This document shows, one piece after another, positions 46,551 through 58,718 of a stretch of DNA of 64,000 bases. The notes below the pieces were generated by a model, which was not told where the DNA came from, did not search any database, and was given only the letters and a program-made list of their open reading frames with translations. Position 1 is the first letter of the stretch; every line of letters begins with the position of its first letter. A program made the translations under genes and the position numbers. Location: the NCBI GenBank assembly GCA_002914805.1, contig JXTB01000062.1, forward strand, positions 48,841 through 112,840. Direction: 5' to 3'. Source of the stretch: Parasponia andersonii (taxonomy: Eukaryota > Streptophyta > Magnoliopsida > Rosales > Cannabaceae).

Positions 46551-47690
46551 GAGCAGCCCTTTCATACAAGAAAAAAAGGGTTCAACAAGTCCCTCATACA
46601 CAAACACTCATATACAATGTCTCTCTCTCTCCTTTTCACTTATCTACCCATATTTCTAGCCACTGTAGTGGTTGAAATTCTTACTTTTCTTGTATTTTAG
46701 TCCACCGGATAGACATAATACATTCCCTAACCTCCTATGTATCACTCTAGATCATATGCCTAGCTTAAGATCACTAATTAAACTTCATTCTTACATCAGG
46801 AAGTCATCTTTAGTGACCTTGCATGTATAATCAGGTATAAATAGTAGTTGATCTTTGCTTTTTTATCCTATATCTCAACTTCTAAGTCCTTATTTCTCAC
46901 TCATACTTTGCCTTATATTCATCATCAAAGTGTCATATCCTATTTTATAAGGTTTTGTACTAGTTCATACACGATAAACACTAGTCTACATATATATAAA
47001 GTGGCTGATGATTCATCTTTACTTTTATGCATCACAAGGAATATGAAGTGAATACCTTTAATTTGATCATTAAAGGTTCCTGCTTCATGTTTCATATTCC
47101 TATGCTTATATACATGCATGAACAAGACTTGGTCAGCATGTAACTGAGCTACATTTCAAACAACATGTAACTATCTATTTCTTCTTTCACACATATACTA
47201 GTATCACATTTAAGAAACTCTATAAGAGTTGAGCCATTCAAGACCCCAACCTCATATTCATGGTAGTTTTTGTACTAAGATAGAATCTTCTGTTTCCTGG
47301 TACTTCTTATCTTATTTGCACTATAAAGATATTCTAGTTGACTAGTCTATCTTATGTTTCAATCCTTTATTTTCGATATCTATATTTCAATAATTTTACT
47401 TTCAGCTATATTTAAATTTTAGTTCATTTATTTTCTATTATTTAAATTACTGTACTTTTAATCTTAGTTATGTACACTCTAGTATCTTAGAATCTAGTTC
47501 ACTAGTCATCTTTTTATTGTTATATATATTTCCATACCTAACTAATTTAACTACCTACTGTATATATATCTACTTATACCTATGTGTCTCTAATTTTTAT
47601 ACTCAATTATATTGTCTTAATTTTTAAGTAACAAACAAGTAATCACATATTTCAGAAATCAAAAATTTTCACGAACATATATAAAAAGGA
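46551..47690 (+). repeat. R/U5 part of the presumed Tat-B 5' LTR
   Basis: This stretch between TATA box and PBS is non-coding and T-rich. No second LTR copy is in the window, so the boundary (tentatively near 47670-47690) and the repeat nature are inferred from position only. Confidence 0.4.
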
Positions 47691-47704
47691 GACTCCACTG
47701 GGGA
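47691..47704 (+). other. Possible primer binding site of Tat-B
   Basis: gactccactgggga resembles the gactcygctgggga core of PBS sequences of Ogre/Tat-type elements, which are thought to pair with an Arg tRNA. It lies 160 bp before the Gag start. From memory of the family; not searched. Confidence 0.5.
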
Positions 47705-47865
47705 TAGCCCTGGAAGATTGAATCTTCTCAATGTTTATAGAGTTATGTTTTCCATCTTGCTCATAAGATCATTCTTATCTTTTCATTTATGTAGTATCTT
47801 CATATTTTAGTCTTAGACTTTCTAGTTTGCTTCTCAAACTTTCGATCGTATCATATGAGAGAGAG

Positions 47866-49421
47866 ATGGCTAACCCACCCAATCCACCACATTTACCACC
47901 TAAACTTCCTCCACCACCACCAATACCTCTAGCTAGTTCTAAAGGTTTTGTTCAATAAAATCAGTTAGGAGAACTTCTAGCTATGATGAGATCTCTTCAC
48001 CAAGAGGTCACGGCTCCAAAAAACTGGAAAGGAATGCAGAATGGGAATGGAATGGCAAGTTCCAGACCTATTTCACTTGGTCATGTGATCACTAATGCAA
48101 ATGGCAGGTGCTTCAAATGTAGTAGCAACTCCTCCTGTTGCTCCTACCACCCCTGCTGTAGTTAATATCGCCACTAAAATTGCTCCAGCCATAAGCAGTC
48201 AATATTTCATGAAAGAAGAAATCCTAGAGCTATTTAAGACTGATTCAACAAGCAAGGGTCCACAAAGATTGCTTTTAGGCCTCCCTACCCAGCTTATATC
48301 TTGTCCAAACCTTATCCCAAGGATTATATAAATCTGACGTTTAGAACCTTTGATTGAAGAAAAGGGAATGCAAAGAAGCATGTGATAGCATTCGTAGATG
48401 ATCTTGAATCATATGCTGGGGACCAAGACTTGAGATTGAGAGAATTTTCTAAGTCTCTAACAGGGAAAGCCTATGATTGATTCATTGATCTACCTCCAAA
48501 TAGTATTAAGGATTGGGATGACTTGGTGAGAGTCTTTTGCACCAAGTTCTTTGTGGCTAATTCCAAATGCACATTTATTGATCTGTCTTCCAAGTACCAG
48601 AAGGAAAATGAATCATTGATGGCTTATGTCAATAGATTCAAGGAAAGGGCTTTAGATTGTGAAGACTTTGTCACTGAAGAACAAATGATCAAGATTTACA
48701 TCAAGAGAATAGATCCAGAGTGCAAAATATATGTCATGGGTCACATATCACTAATTTTGATGATCTGATGCAAACGGCAAAAGACACAGAGGAGACTATG
48801 GCAAAAATAAGAAAGAAAGATAGAGTTAAAAGCAACTCTAATGCACCTAGCAACACATGGAATAAGTCTTTTCCAAACAAAAGAAAGAGAGAGGTGTCAA
48901 TTGTGGAGAGACCTAATAGAAATCAGCAAGTACCTCCAGAGATTCCTTTGGAGAAGAAAAAGCTAGAAGCCTCGGTAAAGGCATGGATTGAAGAAGGACA
49001 ACTGAAAGAATGCCTTGTAGATAAGTTACCAACTCAAGAAGAAAAGAGAAATCCTAGATACTTCCCGTATCATAGGAAAGTAGCCCATTCTACAGCTGAT
49101 TGTTATGCCATTAGAAGATTGTATCACTTGAAGGTTAGCAAAGGCAAAATTGTCAAAATATAAGGGTCAGACACCAATCCTTTTCCAAATCATAGGAAAG
49201 GACAAGTGATGACCTACACTACTATAGAAACTATTAAGCCTCAGCCAGCAAGGAAAGAAAATCATGCTGAGTCTGAAGAAAGTGATGTGAATGCAGAGTT
49301 TCTAATAAAGTCCAAAGTGTACAAGAATGTTTTTGATGCCTCGGACTTCAGAGAGGAAGCTAGAAGCAACGCCACTCAAGACATCTTAGAGATGTCCAAC
49401 AAATATGGACCTCAATGTTGA
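47866..49421 (+). pseudogene. Tat-B Gag
   Basis: ATG 47866 opens a Pro-rich N terminus (MANPPNPPHLPP) with a stop at 47956. The capsid core reads from about 48340 to 48770: LTGKAYD, FCTKFFVANSKCTFIDL and NESLMAYVNRFKERALDCED, a clear retrotransposon Gag domain. The C-terminal part (48720-49163) is basic and ends with a degenerate knuckle-like FPYHRKVAHSTADCYAIR. It continues as an acidic linker (49206-49421). At least three frame changes and several stops break it. It would have packaged the element RNA. Confidence 0.78.
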
Positions 49422-50500
49422 ATGGCCAAAAAAGCCACAAGAAACGAGGCAAGACAACAAGAAGATACCATTACTTTCACTAGAAAAGATGCTCAGACCT
49501 TGAAATTTAGTTACAACAAGCCTTTATATGTGGAAGCTAAAGCAAACGACCTAAAGTTTAAAAGGCCACTTGTAGACAGTGGCTTATTAGTCAACATTAT
49601 GCCATTGTAAACCTTTAAAGCAGCCGGCATACCTGAGAGTAGGCTTATAATCCAAGCAACTCCACTAGTCACCGTTGCCTCAAACACGTGTAACAAAGGG
49701 ACATGTTGTTGTGGACCTTAAATTAGGGCCAATTTGGGTACCTATCAAATTCCATGTGATAGAACCATATGTGTCACATAACTTGTTATTGGAAAGGCCT
49801 TGCATACACCACAATTATGTAGTCCCTTTTACACTACATTAGTGTCTCAAGGCAATAAAAGAAAGGAAAGAAGTGATGATACTAGCAACAAAAGCACCAT
49901 TTTCTCAAGAAGAAGTTCACTAGATAGAGGCAGTCTTCTATGATGAAGTAACCGATACCATTGAAGAAACTAGGCCACGAGGGGTGTCTTTAAATGAGGA
50001 AGTGAGTGATGAATGAAGTTCCCCTGCTGATTATCAAATGGAGATTAACTTGGTAGATGATGAGGAATCTCTCATCAAAAGAATCAAACTCCCTAATGGG
50101 ACAATTGTTTATAAGTTATGAAAGGGCGGTGAGGTCAGCAATGACCTCGCGGAACCAAAGAATAAAAAGAGAAAATTTGAAGAAATCAGTGAAGCCAGTC
50201 TAGAGAGGATTGAAGCAATTCCTCTAGCCCTGGAGAAACTACAAGATGTACCTAGAAATAATCAAGGGAAGCTGAAGAAAGTCAATTAGGCTGATAAAGG
50301 TGAAGAAAGAGCAACCTTTGTTGCTCAGGGATTAGAAGCAAAATTTGAAGCTACTTTGATTCCACTGATTAAAGAGTACAAGGACATATTTTCTTGGCCA
50401 TATGAAGAAATGCAAGGACTTAGCATGAAGCTGATCACATATGAGTTAACTATCAATGTTGTAAAGCTTGTAAAGTAGACTAATTGGAACTTCAGTAGAC
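49422..50500 (+). pseudogene. Tat-B protease and linker to RT
   Basis: The frame 49422-49610 reads DAQTLKFSYNKPLYVEAK and RPLVDSGLLVNIMPL, where D-S-G is the retropepsin active site. The C-terminal part follows in other frames, with KFHVIEPYVSHNLLLERP at about 49748-49805. From about 49980 to 50500 an acidic, Lys-rich linker leads to RT (EEISEASLERIEAIPLALEK). Frame changes near 49610-49740 and a number of stops inactivate it. A short local duplication of ggaacttcagtagact occurs near 50485-50515. Confidence 0.75.
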
Positions 50501-51412
50501 TACTTGGAACTTCAGTAACCACATCGAAGTCCAAATCAAGAAAGAATTGGAGAAGCTGATAGAGGCGAGATTCATTGAGCTCTACAAACATCCTGTGTGT
50601 TTGGCCAACATTGTGCTAGTGAGGAAGAAGAATGGGAAGATAAGAATCTGCATAAACTTCAGGGACTTCAGTAGGGCTTGTACAAAGGATGATTTTTCTT
50701 TGCCTAATTTGGACATGCTCATTAATGTAACTACAAATCATGAGATGTTCTCATGCATGAACGGCTTCGATAGGTACAACCAGATCAAAATGGATCCTGA
50801 AGATGTAGAGAAGACTGCATTTTGAACCTAGAGAAGACTGAATTTTGAACCTCTCTTGGCAAATTTTACTATATAGTAATGCCATTCGGATTAAAAAATG
50901 CAAGAGCCACCTATCAAAGAGCCATGGCAGTCATCTTCCATGACATTATTCATGACTGTGTGGAAGATTATGTTGATTACTTAGTGGTCAAATCTAGAAA
51001 GAATGAGCTACATCTAGACCATTTGAGAAAACACTTCGATAGGTGTAGAAAGTATGAACTAAAAATGAATCCCTTGAAGTATGCCTTTGGAGTTACAAAA
51101 GGAAAGTTCTTAGGGTTTGTGGTCCATAAAAATAGCATTAGGATAGATGAAGACAAAGCAAAAGCTATCCTAGAAGTCAGGCCTTCGCAAAACCTCAAAC
51201 AAATCAGGGAGTTCGTAGGAAAGATATCTTACTTGAGGAGATTCATTCCTGCCCTAGCTAACATAATCAAGCCACTGCACTGGCTTACTAAAAAGAGTGT
51301 GGAATACAAGTGGGAGTCAGAACACTAGCATGCATTTGAAAAGATAAAGAAAATTTTGACTAACCCTCAAGTCATGAGTGCACGTTTGCCTAAAAAAGAA
51401 CTATTGGTCAAC
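50501..51412 (+). pseudogene. Tat-B reverse transcriptase (5' part of the split pol)
   Basis: The fingers/palm read LIEARFIELYKHPVCLANIV and KNGKIRICINFRDFSRACTK (50547-50825). A 24-bp repeat (agaagactg-attttgaacct, 50811-50854) then creates stops. The palm/thumb resumes at 50879-51328 with MPFGLKNARATYQRAM. The catalytic motif reads DYVDYLVVKS, so the second Asp of YVDD has become Tyr. The frame continues through NPLKYAFGVTKGKFLGFVVH and ends in LLVNL, where Gypsy-B is inserted. The protein could not work even if joined. Confidence 0.88.
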
Positions 51413-51417
51413 TTGAT

Positions 51418-53994
51418 TGTGATATCCCGAATTCCTAAATGACACCAAATTTCTTACCCAAAAAAAAAATTAAATAGTAAATAATAACATGACTCTATAT
51501 CATTTATTTTAAAATTATATGTGCATTATAAGATAAGCATAAATTGTTTCATAGAAGTTGAGTTGAGAATTTTAAATATTTGTATTATAATCTTTATTTT
51601 TGTGAGTATTGACTATCGTTCACTAAGTAATCTTATAGTGAAATACTCATAACACAATCTCAAGTACAATTCTGACGTGTATTAAGTCTTTTTTTTTCGA
51701 AAATGGCATAGATTTTTGTATTGCTACCTATTATAGTTCTTCATTATATATAGCACGACTAAGATAATTATTTTATGCTAAAAAAAAAAATAGAAGAAAA
51801 GTGTGATTAGCTGTTCAAATTAATATCTATTTTTGATATAAAAAGATGCGGTGATAAAAACCTTACTTGACTTGGCAACTATTTTGTGTAAAATTATTTT
51901 CAATATATTTAATTGCTAGCTAAGTTTGACATGCTCACATGTGGTTAGCTAATGTACACACTTGAGTTAAGTAATAGATGAATAAGCATGTCTCAATATA
52001 TCTTTTCATCTTAAATTTTGTATGTATATGAATAGTAAATATATATTAGATTACTTTCCGAAAGTATTAAAAAAAAATAATAAAAAGAGGTGAAGCACCG
52101 ACTATGTTAAGTCGGCAGTTTCTAGAAGAAAATACATATTATATTTAGCTTTACAATTGTCATTACCGTATGAGTGTATATCAGTATCCTCATATTCTCT
52201 AACTTGAGTAATATATATTCCCCACAATCCGTTTAAATGCCTGTCCTCAGAGTCAATATATGGTTGTCATAAAGTTGTTGATAATCTTAACATCATTTAA
52301 GGTAAGAAATTTGCTTTATTTATATCTCCGCTAATAGGTTGAGTCATTTACATACACTTATATACATCTACGCTTTAGTTGTTAATTAGAGGAGGAGTTC
52401 ACGTATAGCTTTTAATAGGCTTTCAATTAATTAAGATGTTAAAGTTATTTACTCTCATATGTTTGAGTCTTGATATCCAAATTTCTACTTGAGATTAATT
52501 ATTTACTGCAAGTTACATGTTTATATACGTGTATTACTCTTGACGAGAAAAGTATTGTACAGATGTGATATTGTTTTGGAATGCTTTTAGTTCAGTTAAT
52601 CTATTATATAATCCAATATATCCCTTATTTGTAGCAATACTAAGACATAAATTCAATCATGGTACTTATTTGGTGATTTGGCTAAATTAACACAAGCACA
52701 CAAAACATAAAAGGAAAGTCTAGGATAGGTTTATGTAATCACGTTTGGTTGGACCTTGTAGTAGCATTATAGTACTTTAGTTTTATTGATTCAATTATTA
52801 TTTTCTTCTTTTGTACATGTAATTGCTTAATTATTTCTATAAAACTTCGAAAGGGAAAATAAATTCAACAAAATTGGTAAATTATTGTTAACTTTTGTAT
52901 TTGGTTTGGTCATTTATGTTCTTCAACCACTGGTTGGTGTTTCAAATTTCATGCTTAGAAGAACAAAAAAAAAAAAAAGCTAAAACAATTTTAAACAAAT
53001 TCATTATATCGACTTATATAGTAATATACATTTAGTGACCAAAAATATATATGATTGACTAAATATTAGGGACACGTCAATTGTACTTTGAGTGAAGAGT
53101 ATTTCACAGATAAAGGTTTAAAACCTCGAATTCGAGGTAAATAACATTACACCTGCAATGTAAGAAATTCTTTATTTACTGTGACTGTAAAATATTTGGA
53201 TATGTCTATGTACGTATCTGTTAGTCAGTCTTGCATGAGACATTAACACGTGGTGTATTTATATTGTCTGACGAGTATTGGTGAATAGGGTGTAGCGGGC
53301 CAGCACCCAAATATATGATATGGTTCCTTTGGGGATACTTTGGTTCATTCGGGAACACTCTAGTCCTTTCGGGGATACTATGGTTCCTTCGGGAACACTC
53401 TAACGGCAGTATGGGGTGGACCGGTGCTGTATATAGAGGGGATTTTTGGGGCAGGAGACCTCCATATAGCTCATGATATGTTATACGTTCTCTGAGTGGC
53501 TCAGTATGTAATTCACGGTCTTGTCAGGCAATACAATATACATAGGGATCCCAACCATATGAATATCTATTTTATATTTTATGCACTTTGTATTTGCATA
53601 TGTTACTTACTGAGTTTCATACTCACAAATATTCTTACATTGCAGAGGGTACTGATGCTATGTGAGTTAGAGGAGGAGCGCTGACTTTCCAACCGCGGCT
53701 TGTGTATATGAGCATTTTGACGCTGTGGTTTCCGGATTGAGAATTTTGTACCTGTTTTGAGTGTGTGTGTACATTATGTATATTTTTATGAGAGGTCCAC
53801 AATGTGAGTATGTATATACGTATAAATTAGACTATGCATAATTATGAGAGGAATTTCTCTTTTTCTCCCAGAAAGTTTTAAAAGTTTTAAATTTTCACTA
53901 TTTTATCAGTTCTAAGTCGAGTAGCGTCTTCCGATTTCACTAAATAATTATACAAATATTCTTACGTACATGTGTGAAATCAGGGGATGTTACA
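51418..53994 (+). repeat. 5' LTR of Gypsy-B
   Basis: It is 2577 bp, beginning tgtgatatcccg and ending gatgttaca. A TATA box (tatataga) lies at 53430-53437. Just before it (53320-53403) four units alternate cggggatact and cgggaacact at about 20-bp spacing. A small hairpin, ccgact-atgtta-agtcgg, lies near 52097-52114. Confidence 0.95.
53320..53403 (+). repeat. Short tandem repeats upstream of the Gypsy-B TATA box
   Basis: There are four units of about 20 bp (ggttccttcgggaacact and variants). The same array is in the other LTR at about 60606-60687. The position 30-110 bp before the TATA box suggests promoter elements. Confidence 0.8.
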
Positions 53995-53996
53995 GT

Positions 53997-54008
53997 TGGT
54001 ATCAGAGC
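53997..54008 (+). other. Primer binding site of Gypsy-B, initiator Met tRNA
   Basis: A perfect tggtatcagagc lies two bases after the LTR. Confidence 0.96.
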
Positions 54009-54170
54009 TTATGTTTTAAAATGATTCTGAAGACCGCTTATATACACACTTCGTGAACGAAAGGAATCCTCACTCCTCTGTAAGTGTTTGATATAGATTT
54101 TGATATTTGTGTTATTTTTTTTATTGCATTCATAATCTGGTAATGAATATTATTTGCTATAATTGGGGCT

Positions 54171-55290
54171 ATGGATTCTGGGTGTCAAGATATCACTATG
54201 GTGACTACTCGGGGTCCGGATAATATTGATAGGGGTGTGTCTTCTTCACAGAGTGGTAATCAAGTTGAACAACTAGCTTGTTTGATACAAAACATATTGG
54301 AGCAGTGTATGAGACAAGAGAATCAACCTAACCCTCCACCTCCACCACCTCAACAGAGGCAGGATACTAGTGAAAGTGCTGGAGAAAGATTTAGAAAACT
54401 CGTGCTCTGATTTTTGATGGTGGGATTGATCCAATAGAAGCTGAGTAGTGGATCAGGATGACTGAGCGGATGCTGGCTTATGCCAAGATCCCTGATGCAG
54501 ATAAAGTTCCTTGTGCTAGTTTTATACTGAGACATCATACTGAATACTAGTGGGATACTATGAGCACTATTCACGATGTTACTACTATAACTTGGGAACG
54601 ATTTAGAGAGTTATTCTATGGAAAGTATTTTATTGATGCCACGAGAGCCAGCGGAAGGGTAGAATTTGCCAATCTGAAATAGGGAGAGATGTCTGTTGCG
54701 GAATATATCCACAAGTTTGAGGAGTTATCACGATATGCACCTCATATGGTTGCCACCAATGAGCTCAAGGTAGATCAGTTTATGCAAGGCCTAAGGAAGA
54801 CTATCATTAGGGATCCAAAATCAGATGGAATTCGAGGTGTACCATTTGTTCAGATAGCCGATAGGGCGTTGGATGCTGAGCAAGCAGAGAAAGATGTTTT
54901 GGATGTAGAAAATATTAGGAGAGAAAGACTGGCTAGGGAAATGCAAAGAGGTTTCAGACCCAGTTTTGAAGGAAACAGAGGAGGACAGACTCAAGTTCAA
55001 CGTCCACAAGATATGAAAAGGAAGGGAGCTCCAACTCAACAGACCCGACCTGATCAGGGTAAGCATCCCAAGACTGACCAGTGGACTACAACTACCACTA
55101 TATTACCTTGCCCATCATGTGGAAAGAATCATTATGGGAAGTGTCGTAAGGGTGCAGGATTATGCTACAAATGTGGTAAAAGTGGTCATTTTATTAAGAA
55201 TTGCCTTGAAATGAAAAAGGATCAGAAGAAACCTGGTGGTAAGCTGTATGCTATGGCTAAGACAGTTGTTAGAGACGAGACTGAGGCAGA
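54171..55290 (+). pseudogene. Gypsy-B Gag
   Basis: It starts at ATG 54171, or at the internal ATG 54204 (MVTTRGPDN). A frameshift lies near 54400-54440. The capsid then reads ERMLAYAKIPDADKVPCASF and MSVAEYIHKFEELSRYAPHM, a typical retrotransposon Gag. TAG stops occur at 54446, 54548 and 54680. The zinc knuckle CYKCGKSGHFIKNC lies at about 55163-55205, preceded by CPSCGKNHYGKC. From 54689 the frame runs without shift into protease and RT, as usual for a single Gag-Pol polyprotein. It would form the particle. Confidence 0.9.
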
Positions 55291-55792
55291 CCCATCTGTT
55301 ATCACAGGTGAGATATTTATTTTTTGCATCATAGCTCATGCATTAATAGATTCAGGATCCACACATTCACATGCATCATTAACATTTGTGAGGAGATTGG
55401 GTCATCCAATAGATCAAATGAGTACTGTATTCAGTACCACACTTCCTTCTGGAGAGGTTATGTATTCAGACAAAATTTTGAGAGCTTGTCCTATTGCAAT
55501 GGATGATAGAGAATTATTTGCAGACTTGATTGTGCTTGATATGAATGTTTATGAGATTATTTTGGGTATGGATTAGCTATCAAAGTATTTTGCTCAGATT
55601 GATTGCAAGAAGAAAATGATGACATTTCATCCTCCTAATGCTGACCAGTTTATACTTGTGGGTACTCAGAGTAAAGCAAAGTTTCCTTTGATATCAGCCA
55701 TGAAAGCTCAGAACTTGTTAGAAAAAGGTTGTATAGGATATTTGGCAAGTATTGTTGATACATCTATTGAGTAGAAGTTAAGCCCAGAATAT
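55291..55792 (+). pseudogene. Gypsy-B aspartic protease
   Basis: The active site reads ALIDSGSTHSH (about 55340-55372), an intact D-S-G. DLIVLDMNVYEIILGMD leads to a TAG at 55574 at the usual Trp of the GMDWL motif. A second TAG lies at 55772 before the RT. The frame is otherwise continuous with Gag upstream and RT downstream. Confidence 0.9.
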
Positions 55793-57310
55793 GTGCAAGT
55801 TGTACAGGATTTTCTGGACGTGTTTCAAGATGATTTGCCAGGTTTACCACCAGTAGGAGAGATTAATTTTGCTATTAATTTGGTACCAGGTATCGCGCCT
55901 ATTTCTAAAACACCTTATAGGATGGCCCCAGCAGAATTAAAGGAGCTAAAGACTCAGTTACAAGAATTGCTAGACAAAGGATTTGTACGTCCCAGCATTT
56001 CTCCGTGGGGTGCACCAGTGTTGTTTGTGAAAAAGAAAGATGGCACTATATGATTGTGTATTGACTACAGAAAACTTAACAAAGTGACTATTAAAAACAA
56101 GTATCCCCTACCTCGCATCGATGATTTGTTTGATCAACTACAGGGTGCTTGTATGTTTTCAAAGATTGATTTGAGATCTGGTTACCATCAATTGAGAGTT
56201 AGAGATGAAGATATCCTGAAGACTGACTTTAGAACTCTGTATGGCCATTATGAGTTTCTGGTTATGCCATTTGGTCTAACCAATGCTCCAGCAGCATTTA
56301 TGGATCTAATGAACAGAATATTTAAGGAATTCTTTGATAAGTTTGTTATTGTGTTCATCGATGACATTTTAGTATACTCACGATCTAGAGAAGAGCATAT
56401 GGAACATTTGAGAACTACCTTTCAGTTATTGAAAGAGAGAGAGTTATATGCTAAATTCAAGAAATGTGAGTTCTGGTTAGAAAAAGTGTCATTCCTTGGT
56501 CACGTCGTTTCTCAGGATGGGATTTCTGTGGACCCAGCCAAGGTTGAGGCAGTTAATAATTGGTCTAAACCTACTAGTGTTATAGAGATCAGAAGTTTTC
56601 TAGGTTTGGCTGGTTATTACAAAAGGTTTGTTGATGGATTCTCTAAAATTGCCATGCCACTTATACAATTGACCAGGAAGAGTAACAAGTTTATATAGAC
56701 TGATGAGTGTGAGAAAAGTTTTCTAGAATTGAAGCAGAGATTAATTTCAGCACCGGTCCTAACTATACCTTTAGTTACAGAGGGGTTTGTTATTTATAGT
56801 GATGCTTCGAAACAAGGTCTAGGATGCGTCCTCATGCAAAATGGGAAGGTTATCGCTTATGCTTCAAGACAGCTAAAGGATTATGAGCGCAGTTATCCTA
56901 CTCATGATATAGAACTGGCAGCAGTTGTATTTTCATTGAAGATTTGGCGACATTATCTGTATGGTGTTCATTGTGAAATTTTTACCGATCATAAAAATTT
57001 GAAGTATTTGTTTACTCAGAAGGAATTGAACATGAGGCAACGACGTTGGTTAGAATTAGTAAAAGATTATGATTGTGACATCAACTATCATCCGGGAAAA
57101 GCCAATGTTGTGGCAGATGCACTCAGTAGGAAATCATCTGGAAATCTAATAGCTTTACACGAGTTAAAGAAACCCTTTTAGGAAGATTTATGCAGATCAA
57201 GCATTAAGTTGATCATTGGTAAATTATCTGCTATGACATTGCAGTTCCACTTTATTAGACAGAATTAAACAAGGCTAGAATGAAGATCATGAATTTGTTG
57301 GATATAAAGA
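55793..57310 (+). pseudogene. Gypsy-B reverse transcriptase and RNase H
   Basis: RT starts with [12 protein letters not shown] and [12 protein letters not shown]. It continues after a TGA (56051) with [32 protein letters not shown] and an intact FIDDILVYS active site (about 56355-56382). RNase H (56729-57181) shows [33 protein letters not shown] and [10 protein letters not shown], so its Asp/Glu/Asp residues are present. It ends in [12 protein letters not shown]. Stops are TAG 56696 and TAG 57179. A frameshift follows between 57181 and 57315. Very similar in layout to Gypsy-A RT. Confidence 0.93.
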
Positions 57311-58658
57311 ATTAGTGGAGTCAGGCAAAAAGTCAGATTTTAGTATTTCTACTGAAGGACTAATCAGATTCCAGGGTAGACTTTGTGTACCAGATGACAG
57401 AAGTATTAAGGAAGAAATTCTAGTGGAAGTGCACAATACTCCATATTCAGTCCATCTAGGTACTACAAAAATGTACACTGATTTGAAGATTTTTTACTGA
57501 TGGGCAAGAATGAAAAAAGACATTTTCAAATTTGTGGAACATTGCTTAACATGTCAGTAGATAAAGGCTGAGCACAAGAGACCAGCAGGAGAGTTGCAAT
57601 TGCTACCGTTGCCTGAGTGGAAGTGGGAGGAGATTGCCATGGATTTTGTAGTTGGGTTACCGAAGACAATATCTCGTCAAGATGCATTTTGGGTCATAGT
57701 CAACAGACATACTAAGGTAGCTCATTTTATTCCGATTTCTATGACCTACTCCATGGATAAACTTGCAGCATTGTATATTAAGGAGATTATTAGGCTTCAT
57801 TGGATTCCAATTTCCATAATCTCAGATAGAGATGCTAGATTTACCTCAAAATTCTGGGAGAGTATACAACGAGTTTTGGGTACTAAATTGAAATTTAGTA
57901 CTACATTCCATCCTCAAACAGATGGTCAGACTGAGAGGACTATTCAGATCTTAGAAGATATACTGAGAGCTTGTGTCATGGATTTTCAAGGGTCATGGAA
58001 CCAGTATCTACCATTGATTGACTTCTCCTATAATAACAGTTTTCAAGCGACGATTGGTGTTGCACCTTATGAGATGTTGTATGGAAGAAAGTGCAGATCT
58101 CCTATTCACTGGGATGAGGTTGGAGAGAGACGTTATTTGGGTCCCGATATTGTTAAAGATACAGCTGAAGCAGTTGAGAAGATCAAAAAATGTATTATAG
58201 CAGTTCAAAGTAGACAGAAGTTTTACGCAGTTCTGGAATGTCGACCTTTACACTTTTATGTTGGTGATAAAGTATTTCTTAAGATTGTCCCTATGAAAAG
58301 TGTTATGAGATTTAGAAAGAAAGGAAAGTTGAGCCCGAGATTCAATGGTCCCTATAAGATCCTAGAGGAAGTTGGAAATGTCTCTTATAGGCTTGCCCTA
58401 CCCCCCGAGTTATCAAGTGTACACAAATTCTTCCATGTTTCTATGCAAAGAAAGTATGTATCAGATCCATCCTATGTTCTTAGCGAGGAGTCACTTGAAC
58501 TAGATCCAAAGTTAACCTATGAGGAATGTCCTGTTCAGATTTTATATAGAAAGGAGAAAGAATTTAGAAACAAAAAGATTCCTCTGGAAAAAGTCCTATG
58601 GCAAAGCCATTCTATAGAGGAAGCAACATGGGAACGAGAAGACGAAATAAGAAAGTAA
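57311..58658 (+). pseudogene. Gypsy-B integrase with chromodomain-like tail
   Basis: The zinc-binding part (57315-57590) has VHNTPYSVHLGTTKMY, a TGA (57498), then VEHCLTCQ and a TAG (57558). The catalytic core is open for 354 codons from 57594: D in IAMDFVVGLP, D in ISDRDARFTSKFW and E in TDGQTERTIQ, all kept. The C terminus has GKLSPRFNGPYKILEEVG. The tail has EFRNKKIPLEKVLW and EEATWEREDEIRK, a chromodomain-like end expected to bind heterochromatin marks. The frame then meets a TAA at 58657-58659 at a Lys-type position and ends shortly after. Confidence 0.92.
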
Positions 58659-58705
58659 TATCCATAGCTATTTGGTAAGCAAATTTCGAGGACAAAATTT
58701 TCATT

Positions 58706-58717
58706 AGGAGGGGAGGA
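58706..58717 (+). other. Polypurine tract of Gypsy-B
   Basis: The all-purine run aggaggggagga lies one base before the 3' LTR. Confidence 0.9.
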
Positions 58718-58718
58718 T

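Noticed and set aside
46616..47125. Possible small host genes around the short open frames here
   Set aside because: There is no recognisable domain. Their position between TATA box and PBS fits LTR/leader sequence of Tat-B.
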